DNA of 64,000 bases, taken from assembly GCF_902498995.1 (NCBI RefSeq), contig NZ_CABVLY010000001.1, positions 524,444 through 588,443 of the forward strand. Direction: 5' to 3'. Shown in pieces: positions 1-8,785 of this stretch. A program made the position numbers and the translations under genes. The DNA is from Burkholderia anthina. Lineage in GTDB: Bacteria; Pseudomonadota; Gammaproteobacteria; Burkholderiales; Burkholderiaceae. The notes beneath the pieces are model-generated. The model made no database searches. It was not told the DNA's origin and saw only the letters and a list, made by a program, of their open reading frames with translations. Position 1 is the stretch's first letter; each line of letters begins with the position of its first letter.

Positions 1-25
1 TAAGCATCTTGTTATACTCGGCGCC

Positions 26-70
26 GCCCGGGGACGACCCCGGGTCATTCGCTTCAACGGGGACGGCCTC
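26..70 (+). promoter_or_regulatory. Guanidine-II (mini-ykkC) riboswitch
   Basis: There are two short hairpins with tetraloops of the ACGR type. The first has a 7-bp GC-rich stem (27-33 with 38-44) and loop ACGA. The second has a 4-bp stem (59-62 with 67-70, one G-U pair) and loop ACGG. They are separated by 14 nt and end about 10 nt before the GGAG ribosome binding site (80-83) of the sugE/gdx gene. Two ACGR-loop hairpins just upstream of an SMR exporter is the defining layout of the mini-ykkC class, known to bind guanidinium and switch translation on. Position, loops and gene partner all agree. Confidence 0.9.
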
Positions 71-92
71 ATCCGATACGGAGTACGTCGAG

Positions 93-413
93 ATGGCGTG
101 GGGATTGTTGTTGATCGCCGGTTTGCTGGAAGTGGCCTGGGCGGCCGGCATGAAATCGTCCGAGGGCTTCACGCGGCTCGGACCGTCGGTGTTTACGATC
201 GTGACGGCGCTGGCCAGCTTCGGGCTGCTCGCGGTCGCGATGCGCCAGTTGCCGCTCGGCACGGCGTATGCGGTGTGGACGGGCATCGGCGCGGTCGGCG
301 CGTTCGTGTTCGGCATCGTGATGATGGGCGAGGCGCTGACTGTCGCCCGCGTCGCGAGCGCATCGCTGATCGTGCTCGGGCTGATCGGCCTGAAACTGTC
401 GTCGGCCGCCTGA
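93..413 (+). CDS. sugE: SugE/Gdx guanidinium exporter (SMR family)
   Basis: This is a 106-residue small multidrug resistance protein with four hydrophobic helices and the conserved membrane Glu13 in helix 1 ([12 protein letters not shown]). Members of the SugE/Gdx branch export guanidinium in exchange for protons and act as inverted dimers in the inner membrane. An open frame extends upstream, but the start at 93 was chosen because it follows a GGAG site at 80-83 and gives the usual family length; the upstream codons overlap the riboswitch. The riboswitch supports guanidinium rather than quaternary ammonium as the physiological substrate. It appears monocistronic. Confidence 0.9.
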   Translation: MAWGLLLIAGLLEVAWAAGMKSSEGFTRLGPSVFTIVTALASFGLLAVAMRQLPLGTAYAVWTGIGAVGAFVFGIVMMGEALTVARVASASLIVLGLIGLKLSSAA

Positions 414-423
414 GGCCGGCATG

Positions 424-443
424 CCGGGCGCGCTCGCGCCCGG
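424..443 (+). terminator. GC-rich hairpin after sugE
   Basis: A 7-bp stem (CCGGGCG with CGCCCGG) and 6-nt loop begins 10 nt after the sugE stop. Outer GGCCGG/CCGGCC arms could extend it. There is no U-tract, so it would be an imperfect intrinsic terminator at best. Confidence 0.35.
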
Positions 444-496
444 TCGCCCGGCCGTGACGCACTGCGGAATTGCGCCGGCCATCCCGATAGCCTGTC

Positions 497-502
497 TATA
501 AT
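497..502 (+). promoter_or_regulatory. Consensus -10 box upstream of the DUF4126 gene
   Basis: A perfect TATAAT lies about 134 nt before the DUF4126 start. A TTGCGC at 470-475 would give a 21-nt spacer, which is too long, so the -35 is unclear. It is likely the promoter for the DUF4126 and FtsX-like permease pair. Confidence 0.4.
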
Positions 503-635
503 GGAACGCATTCGGGCCTGAATGCCGTTTCGCCGTCCCCGGCGGGCGGCGCCGGTCGCCACGCGCCGCGCGGCCGGTCATGCGACCCGATCCGATCAAT
601 CGGCAAAAGCGCACGGAAAGTGCAAGGAGAGGGCC

Positions 636-1253
636 ATGATCGAAGCCATTTCGCTCGGCGCGGGGCTCGCGTGGGCGAGCGGGCTGCGCCTGTACCTGAC
701 GGTGCTGATCGCCGGCGTGCTCGCGCGGGCCGGCTGGCTTCATCTGCCCGATACGCTCGCCGTCCTCACGTCGCCGTGGGTCATCGGCGCCGCAGCCGTG
801 CTCGCCGTTACCGAATTCCTTGCCGACAAGATTCCCGCGTTCGATTCGCTGTGGGACGCCGTGCATACGTTCATCCGCATCCCGGCCGGCGCGGTGCTGG
901 CCGCCGGTGCGCTCGGCCATGCCGATCCGACCGTGCTCGCGGTCGCCGGGCTGGCCGGCGGTTCGCTCGCCGGTGCCGCGCACATCACGAAGGCCGGCAC
1001 GCGCGCACTGATCAACCTGTCTCCCGAACCGATCTCGAACTGGATCGCATCGTCGACCGAGGACGGTCTCGTGTTCGGCGGCCTCGCGCTCGCGTTTTTC
1101 GTTCCGCTGGCGTTCCTCGTGCTGCTCGCCGCGTTCATCGTCGCGTCGGCGTGGGCGCTGCCGCGCTTGTGGCGCGGCGTGTCGGGCGGGTTCCGCGGGA
1201 TGGCGAACCATATGGTGTCGCGGCTCAACTCGATCGGAGGCAAGCGCGATTGA
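636..1253 (+). CDS. DUF4126 family membrane protein
   Basis: This 205-residue protein is rich in hydrophobic segments, with Gly/Ala-rich helices at about 45-60, 85-115 and 145-180. The pattern matches DUF4126 proteins of unknown function (ASGLRLYLTVLIAG near the N-terminus and the GSLAGAAHITKAGTRA loop). The start is chosen after AAGGAGAG at about 623-630. An in-frame ATG further upstream would add 38 Arg/Ala-rich residues unlike the family. Its stop overlaps the start of the next gene, so the two are probably translated in a coupled manner. Confidence 0.75.
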   Translation: MIEAISLGAGLAWASGLRLYLTVLIAGVLARAGWLHLPDTLAVLTSPWVIGAAAVLAVTEFLADKIPAFDSLWDAVHTFIRIPAGAVLAAGALGHADPTVLAVAGLAGGSLAGAAHITKAGTRALINLSPEPISNWIASSTEDGLVFGGLALAFFVPLAFLVLLAAFIVASAWALPRLWRGVSGGFRGMANHMVSRLNSIGGKRD

Positions 1254-3868
1254 AGGCGCAGTCGTCCGTCGAGCGGCAGCACGCTGATTCGTCCGCACCC
1301 GGGCCGCGCGGCCACGCCGGCCGCTTCGGCTGGCACGACCTGATCCGCCAGGCCGCGCGGATGACCGCGCGCGACTGGCGCGCCGGCGAGCTGACGCTGC
1401 TCGTGCTGGCGCTGGTGCTCGCGGTCGCGGCGCTGACGAGCGTCGGTTTTCTCGCCGACCGGCTGCGTCAGGGGCTCGAGCGCGATGCGCGCCAGATGCT
1501 CGGCGCCGATTTCGTCGTGCGCGCCGATCATCCCGTCGATCCGTCGTTCGATCGCGACGCGCGCGCACTCGGCCTGCGTACCGCGACGACCGCCATTTTC
1601 CCGAGCATGATCGCTGCGGCTGCGGGTGGTGGGCCGGCGGCCGGTGCCGCGCCCACGCGCCTCGCGGCGGTGAAGGCCGTGTCGCCCGGGTATCCGCTGC
1701 GCGGTGCGGTCGAGATCGTGCCGGCCGGCGCCGCCGCCGCGCACAAGGCGACCGCGATTCCGGCGCCCGGCACCGTGTGGGCCGATCCCGCGCTGCTCGA
1801 TGCGCTGCATCTGCGAGCAGGCGACACCGTGCGCGTCGGGCTGCGCACGTTCACGGTCGCCGCATCGATTTCCCGCGAGCTCGATCGCGGTTTCTCGTTC
1901 GTCAATTTCTCGCCGCGGCTGATGATGCGCGCGGACGAACTCGCCGCGACCGGGCTCGTCGGTTATGGCAGCCGCGTCACGTACCGGCTGCTGGTTGCCG
2001 GCGACCCGCAGGCAGTTGCGCGCTTCGAGGCGTATGCGCACGGGCGCGTCGACGGCGGCAAGCTGCGCGGCGTCGGACTCGAATCGCTGCAGGAAGGGCA
2101 GCCGCAGGTGCGGCAGACGCTCGATCGCGCGCGCCATTTCCTGACGCTCGTCGCGCTTTTGACCGCGCTGCTCGCGGCGGTCGCGATCGCGATGGCCGCG
2201 CAGCGCTACATGCGGCGCCATCTCGACGGCTGCGCGACGATGCGCTGCCTCGGCGTGAGCCGCCGCACGCTCGGCGCGCTGTTCGCGCTCGAATTCGTCG
2301 GCATCGGCGTCGTCTCGGGCGTCGCGGGCGCGCTGCTCGGCTATGGCGGCCACTGGGCGCTGCTGGCGGCGCTCGGCGGCCTGATCGACGTCGTGCTGCC
2401 GCCGCCGACGCTGTGGCCGGCGCTCGTCGGCATCGGCGCCGCGCTCGTGCTGCTGCTCGGCTTCGCGCTGCCGCCGCTCGTGCCGCTCACGCGCGTGCCG
2501 CCGGTGCGCGTGCTGCGGCGCGACTGGGGCGGCGCGTCGCGCACCGCGTGGGCCGCTTATGCGATCGGCGTCGTGCTGTTCGCCGGGCTGCTGATCGTCG
2601 CCGCGGGCAACCTGAAGCTCGGGCTGATCGTCGCGGGCGGGTTCGCAGGCGCCTTGGTCGGCTTCGCGCTGATCGCCCGGCTTGTGCTGTACGCGGCGGC
2701 GCGCGCGGTGCGCAACGCGCGCGTGGCCGCGGGCATCGGCTGGCGTTATGCGCTTGCATCGCTGCACCGGCGCGGCACGGCCAGCGCGCTGCAGATCACC
2801 GCGCTCGCGCTGGGCCTGATGTGCCTGCTGCTGATCGCGATCACGCGCAACGACCTCGTCGCCGGCTGGCGGGCGTCGACGCCGCCCGATGCGCCGAATC
2901 AGTTCCTGATCGACATCCAGCCCGACCAGCGCGACGACGTCGCGGCGTGGCTGGCCGCGCACGGCGTGCGCGATGCGGTGCCCGCGCCGATGGTGCGCGG
3001 CCGGCTCGTCGCGATCAACGGCAAGCCCGTGAACCCGGACGCGTATCCGTCCGACGAAGCGCGCCGGCTCGTCGATCGCGAATTCAACCTGTCGTATACG
3101 ACCGATCTGCCGTCCGACAACCGGATCGTTGCCGGCGACTGGTTCGGCACGTCGGCCACGCCGCAGATCTCGATCGAGGCCGGGCTCGCGAAGACGCTGA
3201 ACGTGAAGCCGGGCGACGTGCTGCGCTTCGACGTGACCGGGCTGACGGTCGATGCGCCGATTACCAGCGTGCGCAAGCTCGACTGGGGCACGTTCCGCGT
3301 CAACTTCTTCGTGCTGATGCCGCCGCCGGTGCTGAAGGATTTCCCGGCCGTCTACCTGACGAGCTTCCATCTGCCGGCCGATCGGGCGGCGCTGCTCGAC
3401 CCGCTGATCGCGCGCTACCCGAACCTGACCGCGATCGACGTTGCGCCGATCCTCGCGCAACTGCAGCGGATGATGCTGCAGGTGGTGGGCGCCGTACAGT
3501 TCCTGTTCGCGTTCACGCTCGCGGCCGGCGTGCTCGTGCTGTACACGGCGCTTGCCGGCTCGCGCGACGAGCGCGTGCGCGAGGCCGCGCTGCTGCGTGC
3601 GCTCGGCGCGTCGCGCGCGCAGGTCAATGCGGTGCAGCGCGCGGAATTCGTCGTCGTCGGTGCGCTGGCAGGCGCGCTGGCATCGGCGGGCGCCATCGCG
3701 GTCGGCTGGGTGCTCGCATCGCGCGTGTTCGATTTCCGGCTCGCGGTCGATCCGTGGCTCGTGCCGGCCGGCATCGCGGCCGGCGTCGCGTGCGCCGCTG
3801 CGGCCGGCTGGCTGAGCCTGCATAATGTGTTGCGGCGCCCCGCGCTGCAGTCGCTGCGCGACGCCTGA
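1250..3868 (+). CDS. FtsX-like ABC transporter permease (YbbP type)
   Basis: This is an 872-residue permease with the duplicated MacB/FtsX architecture: a TM helix near residue 45, a periplasmic domain, clustered TM helices around 300-480, a second periplasmic domain (about 530-720) and three C-terminal TM helices around 745-860. It resembles E. coli YbbP (about 800 residues), of unclear role, possibly in envelope lipid or lipoprotein handling. The proposed start is TTG overlapping the previous stop (TTGA), preceded by GGAGG at 1236-1240. The frame stays open upstream but that part is shadow sequence. The ATPase partner (YbbA-like) usually encoded alongside is not in this neighbourhood. Confidence 0.8.
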   Translation: MKAQSSVERQHADSSAPGPRGHAGRFGWHDLIRQAARMTARDWRAGELTLLVLALVLAVAALTSVGFLADRLRQGLERDARQMLGADFVVRADHPVDPSFDRDARALGLRTATTAIFPSMIAAAAGGGPAAGAAPTRLAAVKAVSPGYPLRGAVEIVPAGAAAAHKATAIPAPGTVWADPALLDALHLRAGDTVRVGLRTFTVAASISRELDRGFSFVNFSPRLMMRADELAATGLVGYGSRVTYRLLVAGDPQAVARFEAYAHGRVDGGKLRGVGLESLQEGQPQVRQTLDRARHFLTLVALLTALLAAVAIAMAAQRYMRRHLDGCATMRCLGVSRRTLGALFALEFVGIGVVSGVAGALLGYGGHWALLAALGGLIDVVLPPPTLWPALVGIGAALVLLLGFALPPLVPLTRVPPVRVLRRDWGGASRTAWAAYAIGVVLFAGLLIVAAGNLKLGLIVAGGFAGALVGFALIARLVLYAAARAVRNARVAAGIGWRYALASLHRRGTASALQITALALGLMCLLLIAITRNDLVAGWRASTPPDAPNQFLIDIQPDQRDDVAAWLAAHGVRDAVPAPMVRGRLVAINGKPVNPDAYPSDEARRLVDREFNLSYTTDLPSDNRIVAGDWFGTSATPQISIEAGLAKTLNVKPGDVLRFDVTGLTVDAPITSVRKLDWGTFRVNFFVLMPPPVLKDFPAVYLTSFHLPADRAALLDPLIARYPNLTAIDVAPILAQLQRMMLQVVGAVQFLFAFTLAAGVLVLYTALAGSRDERVREAALLRALGASRAQVNAVQRAEFVVVGALAGALASAGAIAVGWVLASRVFDFRLAVDPWLVPAGIAAGVACAAAAGWLSLHNVLRRPALQSLRDA

Positions 3869-3910
3869 GCGTCGCCGGCGGCCCCGACTATCCCGTTTCC
3901 GATTATCCGT

Positions 3911-4321
3911 ATGACCGATGTGAATGATGATGCGCCGTCACAGCCGACGGCGTTCGAGCTCGTGGGCGGCGAAGCCCGCGTGCGCGACATGGTGGACCGC
4001 TTCTACGACCTGATGGATCTCGAGCCCGAGTTCGCGGAGATTCGCGCGCTGCACCCGGCGTCGCTCGATGGCTCGCGCGACAAGCTGTTCTGGTTCCTGT
4101 GCGGCTGGCTCGGCGGCCCCGACCACTACATCAGCCGGTTCGGCCATCCGCGGCTGCGCGCGCGGCACCTGCCGTTTCCGATCGCATCGGTCGAGCGCGA
4201 CCAGTGGCTGCGCTGCATGGCGTGGGCGATGGAGGACGTCGGGCTGCCCGAGCCGCTGCGCGAGCGGCTCATGCATTCGTTTTACGATACGGCCGACTGG
4301 ATGCGCAACCGGCCCGGTTGA
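3911..4321 (+). CDS. Group II truncated haemoglobin
   Basis: This 136-residue 2-on-2 globin has a B-helix Tyr in the DRFYDLM segment, a proximal His in the GHPRLRARHLPF segment and the G8 Trp region (QWLRCMAWAM), all characteristic of the trHbO/YjbI group. Such proteins bind O2 or NO and are tied to nitrosative or oxidative stress or to feeding oxygen to oxidases; the exact role here is unknown. It starts 42 nt after the permease stop and may be transcribed with it. Confidence 0.88.
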   Translation: MTDVNDDAPSQPTAFELVGGEARVRDMVDRFYDLMDLEPEFAEIRALHPASLDGSRDKLFWFLCGWLGGPDHYISRFGHPRLRARHLPFPIASVERDQWLRCMAWAMEDVGLPEPLRERLMHSFYDTADWMRNRPG

Positions 4322-4424
4322 TCGACCGGTACGCTGCTGTCCGGGCGCCGGACGATCTGCGTCTGGGCGCCTGTCCGATGCGGCGCGACACTGACCGTTT
4401 CCCCATCGATACGAGGTTCGCCCG

Positions 4425-5156
4425 ATGACGACCCAGGCCCTGTTTCGCGAAGACGCCTACCTCACGCAATGCGACGCCGTCGTCGCGGCCGTCGGCGATG
4501 ACGGCATCCGGCTCGACCGTACCGTGTTCTATCCGCTCGGCGGCGGGCAGGCCGGCGACAGCGGCACGCTGACGCTGTCCGACGGCAGCACGATCGTGAT
4601 CGCCGACACGCGCAAGGCGAAGTTCGACGGCGCGACGCCCGACGACGCCGTGCACGTGCCGGCAGCGGGACAGGAAGCGCACCTGGCGGCGCTTGCGACC
4701 GGCGCGCGCGTGGTCGCGGACATCGACTGGCTGCGCCGTTATCGTCACATGCGGCTGCACACGGCCGCGCACCTGATGTGCGCGGTGCTGCCGTATCCGG
4801 TCGACGGCTGCAGCGTGACGGCCGACTACGTGCGGCTCGATTTCGCGACGTCCGACGCGATCGACCGGCAGGACGTCGAACGCCGTCTCGCGGCGCTGGT
4901 CCACGGCGCGCATCCGGTCACGACCGAATGGATCACCGACGCGGAGATGGCCGAGCGGCCCGAACTGGTGCGCACGATGAGCGTGAAGCCGCCGATGGGG
5001 CTGGGCCGCGTGCGGCTGCTGCGCATCGTCGGCGTCGACCTGCAGCCGTGCGGCGGCACGCACGTGCGCAATACGGCGGAAATCGGCGACCTGCGGGTCG
5101 CCAAACTTGAAAAGAAGAGCGCGCGGACGCGGCGCCTCGTACTGGAGTTTGCATGA
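4425..5156 (+). CDS. AlaX-type alanyl-tRNA editing protein
   Basis: This 243-residue free-standing homologue of the AlaRS editing domain hydrolyses Ser (and Gly) mis-attached to tRNA-Ala. Zinc-binding motifs are intact: HTAAH at 112-116 and a C-terminal CGGTH near 205-211. The GGGQ motif (39-42) of the AlaX-M class is present. There is no aminoacylation domain. It overlaps the next gene by 4 nt (ATGA), implying translational coupling. Confidence 0.88.
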   Translation: MTTQALFREDAYLTQCDAVVAAVGDDGIRLDRTVFYPLGGGQAGDSGTLTLSDGSTIVIADTRKAKFDGATPDDAVHVPAAGQEAHLAALATGARVVADIDWLRRYRHMRLHTAAHLMCAVLPYPVDGCSVTADYVRLDFATSDAIDRQDVERRLAALVHGAHPVTTEWITDAEMAERPELVRTMSVKPPMGLGRVRLLRIVGVDLQPCGGTHVRNTAEIGDLRVAKLEKKSARTRRLVLEFA

Positions 5157-5770
5157 CGATCGACACCCTGACGGATGGCGCCGCGGCGCTCGATCCGCGC
5201 GCGCGAGAGATTCTCGATTTCTGGTTCGGCGCGCCGGATTCGGCCGAGTTCGGGCACGCACGCAAGGTATGGTTCAACGGCGGCGCGGCGTTCGACGACG
5301 TGCTGCGCACGCGCTACGGCGCATTGCTCGACGCCGCATGCGACGGTGCCTGCGACCGCTGGGCCGGCTCGCCGTCGGGCGCACTCGCGCTGATCGTGGT
5401 GCTCGACCAGTTTTCCCGCAACATTCATCGCGGCACGCCGCGTGCGTTCGCTGCCGACCCGAAGGCGCTGGCGCTCGCGCGCCGCGTCGTCGCGGCCGGG
5501 TGGGACGCGCAATTGCCGAGCGGCCATCACCGCGCGTTCGCGTATCTGCCGTTCGAACATGACGAGTCGCACGAGAGCCAGCGCGAAGCCGTGCGTCTGT
5601 GTGCGGGCATTCGTGATGAAGCGGGGTGCGAGAGCTATCACGACTTCGCGTTGCGGCACGCGGCCGTGGTCGAGCGCTTCGGGCGCTTTCCGCACCGGAA
5701 CGCGATTCTCGGCCGTGCGTCGACCGACGAGGAAACGGCATTTCTGCGCGAGCCTGGCTCGTCGTTCTGA
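5153..5770 (+). CDS. DUF924 family protein
   Basis: This 205-residue protein carries DUF924 signatures: ILDFWFG at 20-26, VLDQFSRNIHRG at 83-94 and YLPFEHDESHES at 131-142. Family members are all-helical, TPR-like and of unknown biochemical function. It is coupled to alaX by a 4-nt overlap, which may point to a translation-related role, but that is only context. Confidence 0.82.
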   Translation: MTIDTLTDGAAALDPRAREILDFWFGAPDSAEFGHARKVWFNGGAAFDDVLRTRYGALLDAACDGACDRWAGSPSGALALIVVLDQFSRNIHRGTPRAFAADPKALALARRVVAAGWDAQLPSGHHRAFAYLPFEHDESHESQREAVRLCAGIRDEAGCESYHDFALRHAAVVERFGRFPHRNAILGRASTDEETAFLREPGSSF

Positions 5771-5849
5771 CGCGTCTGGGCAGCGGGCGGGGCGGGCATG
5801 AAGCCGCGTGCGCGTGGCGAGTGCGGGTGAAGCCTCTGCCGAAAATGAC

Positions 5850-5871
5850 GACGGCGCCCGTGGGCGCCGTC
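5850..5871. terminator. Bidirectional hairpin between convergent genes
   Basis: A stem of up to 10 bp (GACGGCGCCC with GGGCGCCGTC) sits between the DUF924 gene and the convergent glycosyltransferase. On the minus strand it is followed by a short T-rich stretch (CATTTTC), so it is better as a terminator for the leftward gene. Confidence 0.6.
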
Positions 5872-5876
5872 TTGCA

Positions 5877-7814
5877 TTACGGTGTCGCGCGCTCTTCAGG
5901 CGTGCGCACGTACACGCGCAGCAGTTCCTCGCCGTCGCCCGGCCGCGCGCCGGTCCAGAACAATTTCCACTCGCTGCCGGGTGCGGGATCGACTGCCCGT
6001 ACGCCCTGGACGATCATCCACGTGCAGCGCGTCGCCTTCGCGTCGTTGATCGGCGTGTGCTGGATGCCCGAGAAGTAGTACAGCATCGGCGCTTCCGACT
6101 CGCCGAGCCCGTGCAGGCTTGCCATGCAGTCGCCGTCGTTCCATTCGAGCGCGAGATGCGCGTTGAGGTCTTCGAACACCGACCGGTAGCTCTTCGCGAC
6201 GTCGAGCCACGGCAGCAGCAGCGTGTACACGAGCCCCCACGCGACCAGCGCGCCCGCGCCCCACGACAGCGCGCCGCGCCACCGGCCGGTCGTGCGCAGC
6301 TTCGGCAGCAGCCACAGCCAGCCGACCGTCAGCACGAGCGCGCCGATCACGAACCCGGGCACGATCGGCATCGTCCAGTCGAGCGGCAGCCAGCGGCCGA
6401 GCAGTGCGAGGTTCGCGTGCGATGCGCGCGGATCGGCCATCACCGCCCAGATCCCCCACGCGAGTGCGACGACGGCGCCGAACAGCAGGCGGCTCAGGTA
6501 ATCCCACGCGAGATGCAGGCCGCGCGGCAGCCGCTCGATCGCCTGTGCGGCGACCAGCGCGAGCGGCGCGAAGAACGGCAGGATGTAGAGCTGGCGCGAG
6601 GTCGCGGACACTTGCAGCACCGCGAGGCCGATACCGGTGAACAGCACGGGCAGTGCGACGCGCGGCGTGCGCCAGTCGCGCCAGGCGCCGCGCGCCAGCG
6701 CGACGATCGCGAGCGGTGCGACCGGGAAACCGACCAGCAGGAACGCACGCAGGATGAAGAACGGCTTGTCGTTTTCCGCGCCGAGTTGCGGCACGGAGAA
6801 ACCGAAGAAACGGCCGACGTTGTTGTCCCAGAACCACGTCATGAACAGCGTCTCGGAGCGCAGGAACAGCGCGGTCGGCCAGATGAGCGCGAACGGCGCG
6901 CACACGAGCACGGCGACGCCGAGCGAGCGTGCGAACGCGCGGGTGCGGCAGGCCGGGTAGAGCACGAGCGCGCCCGTGAGCGTGGCCGCGAACACGAGCG
7001 GCACGAACAGGCCTTTCGCCATCAGCGCGATGCCGACGCCTGCGCCCAAGATCGGCGCGGCCCAGCAGCCCGACGGCCGTACCGGCAGCCCGTGCCGCAT
7101 GTGCTGCGCGCGCGCGAGGTGCCGCATCACGAGTTCGAGCATGCCGCAGAAACCCATCGCGGTGCCGGCGAACAGCGCGACGTCCGTCATCATGTCGTGC
7201 ACGTGCTTGATCACGACGAGCGTGCCTGCGCTCAGCACGACGGGGCCGATCACGCGCAGGTCGAGCCAGTTGTCCGCGCGGTTTGCGCTGCGTGCCGCGC
7301 GCGCGATGAAACCGAACCCGAGTGCCGCGAACAGCGCGCTTGCGAGTCGTGCCGCGTCGTGCAGCGGCATCACGCGCTGCAGCAGCCACGCGAGACTCGT
7401 CGCGACCCACGCGTAGAGCGGCGGCTTTTCCATGAACGGCTGGCCGGCATTGGTCGGCACGACGAAGTCGCCGGTCTCGAGCATGTGCTGGATGATGCCG
7501 AACGTATAGGTCTCGTCCTGCTTCCACGGATCGTGACCGAGCACGCCCGGCAGCGTGTAAGCGCAGACCAGCGCGGCGACCAGCAGCCACGCCTGCCAGC
7601 CGAGCCGGGAGACGCGCTCGCGCGCCGCATGCGTTGCGGCGGCGGGGCCGGCCACGGCCGGCGTAGCGGCGGCATCGAGCGTCGCGCCGAAGTCGGAATC
7701 GGCGGCTGATCGGGCATGATGAGCCGAAGCGGGCACGGACGTGCGTCGCCGGCCGGGCGCTGCGGAACCTGGCATGGAAAAGATCTCGGTCGGGTCAAGC
7801 CGGTCCGGCGACAT
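5877..7814 (-). CDS. GT39/ArnT-like polyprenyl-phosphate-sugar glycosyltransferase
   Basis: This is a 645-residue polytopic membrane protein with about 11-12 predicted helices. The first periplasmic loop after helix 1 carries the paired acidic residues D100-E101 (WKQDETYT) and EKPPLYAW at 129-136, the catalytic-loop signature of the GT-C/GT39 superfamily that uses lipid-linked sugars at the periplasmic face. Related enzymes modify lipid A (ArnT) or proteins (PMT). Acceptor and sugar cannot be told here. The first 65 residues are low-complexity and polar; a second Met at position 14 is an alternative start. It is a single-gene unit. Confidence 0.75.
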   Translation of the reverse strand: MSPDRLDPTEIFSMPGSAAPGRRRTSVPASAHHARSAADSDFGATLDAAATPAVAGPAAATHAARERVSRLGWQAWLLVAALVCAYTLPGVLGHDPWKQDETYTFGIIQHMLETGDFVVPTNAGQPFMEKPPLYAWVATSLAWLLQRVMPLHDAARLASALFAALGFGFIARAARSANRADNWLDLRVIGPVVLSAGTLVVIKHVHDMMTDVALFAGTAMGFCGMLELVMRHLARAQHMRHGLPVRPSGCWAAPILGAGVGIALMAKGLFVPLVFAATLTGALVLYPACRTRAFARSLGVAVLVCAPFALIWPTALFLRSETLFMTWFWDNNVGRFFGFSVPQLGAENDKPFFILRAFLLVGFPVAPLAIVALARGAWRDWRTPRVALPVLFTGIGLAVLQVSATSRQLYILPFFAPLALVAAQAIERLPRGLHLAWDYLSRLLFGAVVALAWGIWAVMADPRASHANLALLGRWLPLDWTMPIVPGFVIGALVLTVGWLWLLPKLRTTGRWRGALSWGAGALVAWGLVYTLLLPWLDVAKSYRSVFEDLNAHLALEWNDGDCMASLHGLGESEAPMLYYFSGIQHTPINDAKATRCTWMIVQGVRAVDPAPGSEWKLFWTGARPGDGEELLRVYVRTPEERATP

Positions 7815-7851
7815 GGGCCGGGACCGATACGGGTCGCGTCGAGGCGAAATG

Positions 7852-7872
7852 ACAGCCGGATGATCCGGCTGT
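7852..7872 (-). terminator. Possible terminator after the SDR gene
   Basis: A perfect 9-bp stem (ACAGCCGGA with TCCGGCTGT) with a 3-nt loop lies between the SDR stop and the next leftward gene. Only a weak T-run follows on the minus strand. A second hairpin with 6-bp arms and a T-rich loop is at 7974-7991. Confidence 0.4.
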
Positions 7873-8007
7873 TTGATGTGGCGCTAGTAGAGCACGGAAT
7901 TGTTACCGATGTTTACTGAAACTGTCGCGATATTGTGGAGATTTGTGGTGTCGTGACGATGGACGGTTTCAGTGGGCGGTTTTTGCCGCCCTGCACGGTC
8001 GGCGCGG

Positions 8008-8769
8008 TTAGCGGCCGCCGCCCACGTCGAGCAGGGCGCCCGTCGTGTAGGACGCCGCGTCGCCGAGCAGCCAGACGACTGCTTCGGCGATCTCCCGCGC
8101 GTCGCCCGCGCGGCCGAGCGGCGTCTGGGCGCCGAGGCGGGCCGCCCGGCCCGGCTGGCCGCCGCTCGCATGGATTTCGGTTTCGATCAGGCCGGGGCGC
8201 ACCGCGTTGACGCGCACGCCGTGGGGGCCGAGTTCCTTCGCGAGGCCGATCGTCAGCGAGTCGACCGCGCCTTTCGAGCCGGCGTAGTCGACGTATTCGT
8301 TCGGCGAACCGAGCCGGGACGCGATCGACGACACGTTGACGATCGCACCGCCGCGGCCGCCGCGGTTGGTGGACAACCGGCGGGCGGCTTCGCGCGCGCA
8401 CAGATACGCACCGAGCACGTTGGTGTCGAACATCCGCCGCAGCCGGTCCGCCGGCATGTCGGCGAGCGGCATCGACGGCGCGACGATACCTGCATTGTTG
8501 ACGAGCGCGTCGAGGCGCCCGAACGCCGCCGCGACGGTGTCGAACATCGCGATGACGTCCGCTTCGTTCGCGACGTCGCCGGCCACGATGCAGGCGCGTG
8601 CACCCGCGTCGCGAACGGCCTGCGCGGTCAGTTCGGCCGCGGCCGCGTCGCGCGCGTAGTTGATGCCGACGTCCCAGCCGCGCTCGGCGGCGAGCACGGC
8701 GGTCGCGCGGCCGATGCCGCGGCTGGCGCCGGTGATGAGGACGGCCTTGCGATCGGACGGGGCGGTCAT
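8008..8769 (-). CDS. SDR family NAD(P)-dependent oxidoreductase
   Basis: This 253-residue classical short-chain dehydrogenase/reductase has cofactor motif TGASRGIG at 13-20, NNAG at 91-94, catalytic Ser at 147-148 and YAGSK (Tyr162, Lys166). The AVRPGLIETEIHASGG segment and C-terminal TGALLDVGGGR are typical of the glucose/3-oxoacyl-reductase-like group. The substrate is unknown. It is the third gene of a tetR-LOG-SDR operon, starting 16 nt after the LOG gene. Confidence 0.85.
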   Translation of the reverse strand: MTAPSDRKAVLITGASRGIGRATAVLAAERGWDVGINYARDAAAAELTAQAVRDAGARACIVAGDVANEADVIAMFDTVAAAFGRLDALVNNAGIVAPSMPLADMPADRLRRMFDTNVLGAYLCAREAARRLSTNRGGRGGAIVNVSSIASRLGSPNEYVDYAGSKGAVDSLTIGLAKELGPHGVRVNAVRPGLIETEIHASGGQPGRAARLGAQTPLGRAGDAREIAEAVVWLLGDAASYTTGALLDVGGGR

Positions 8770-8785
8770 GGGCTTCCGATGAGCG

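Noticed and set aside
740..3823. A 1027-codon minus-strand open frame opposite the FtsX-like permease
   Set aside because: Composition is typical of antisense shadow frames in high-GC DNA, and the plus-strand permease is clear.
5808..7709. A 633-codon plus-strand open frame opposite the GT39 gene
   Set aside because: It is low-complexity Arg/Gln/His-rich, has no domain and lies entirely opposite a polytopic membrane enzyme with catalytic motifs.
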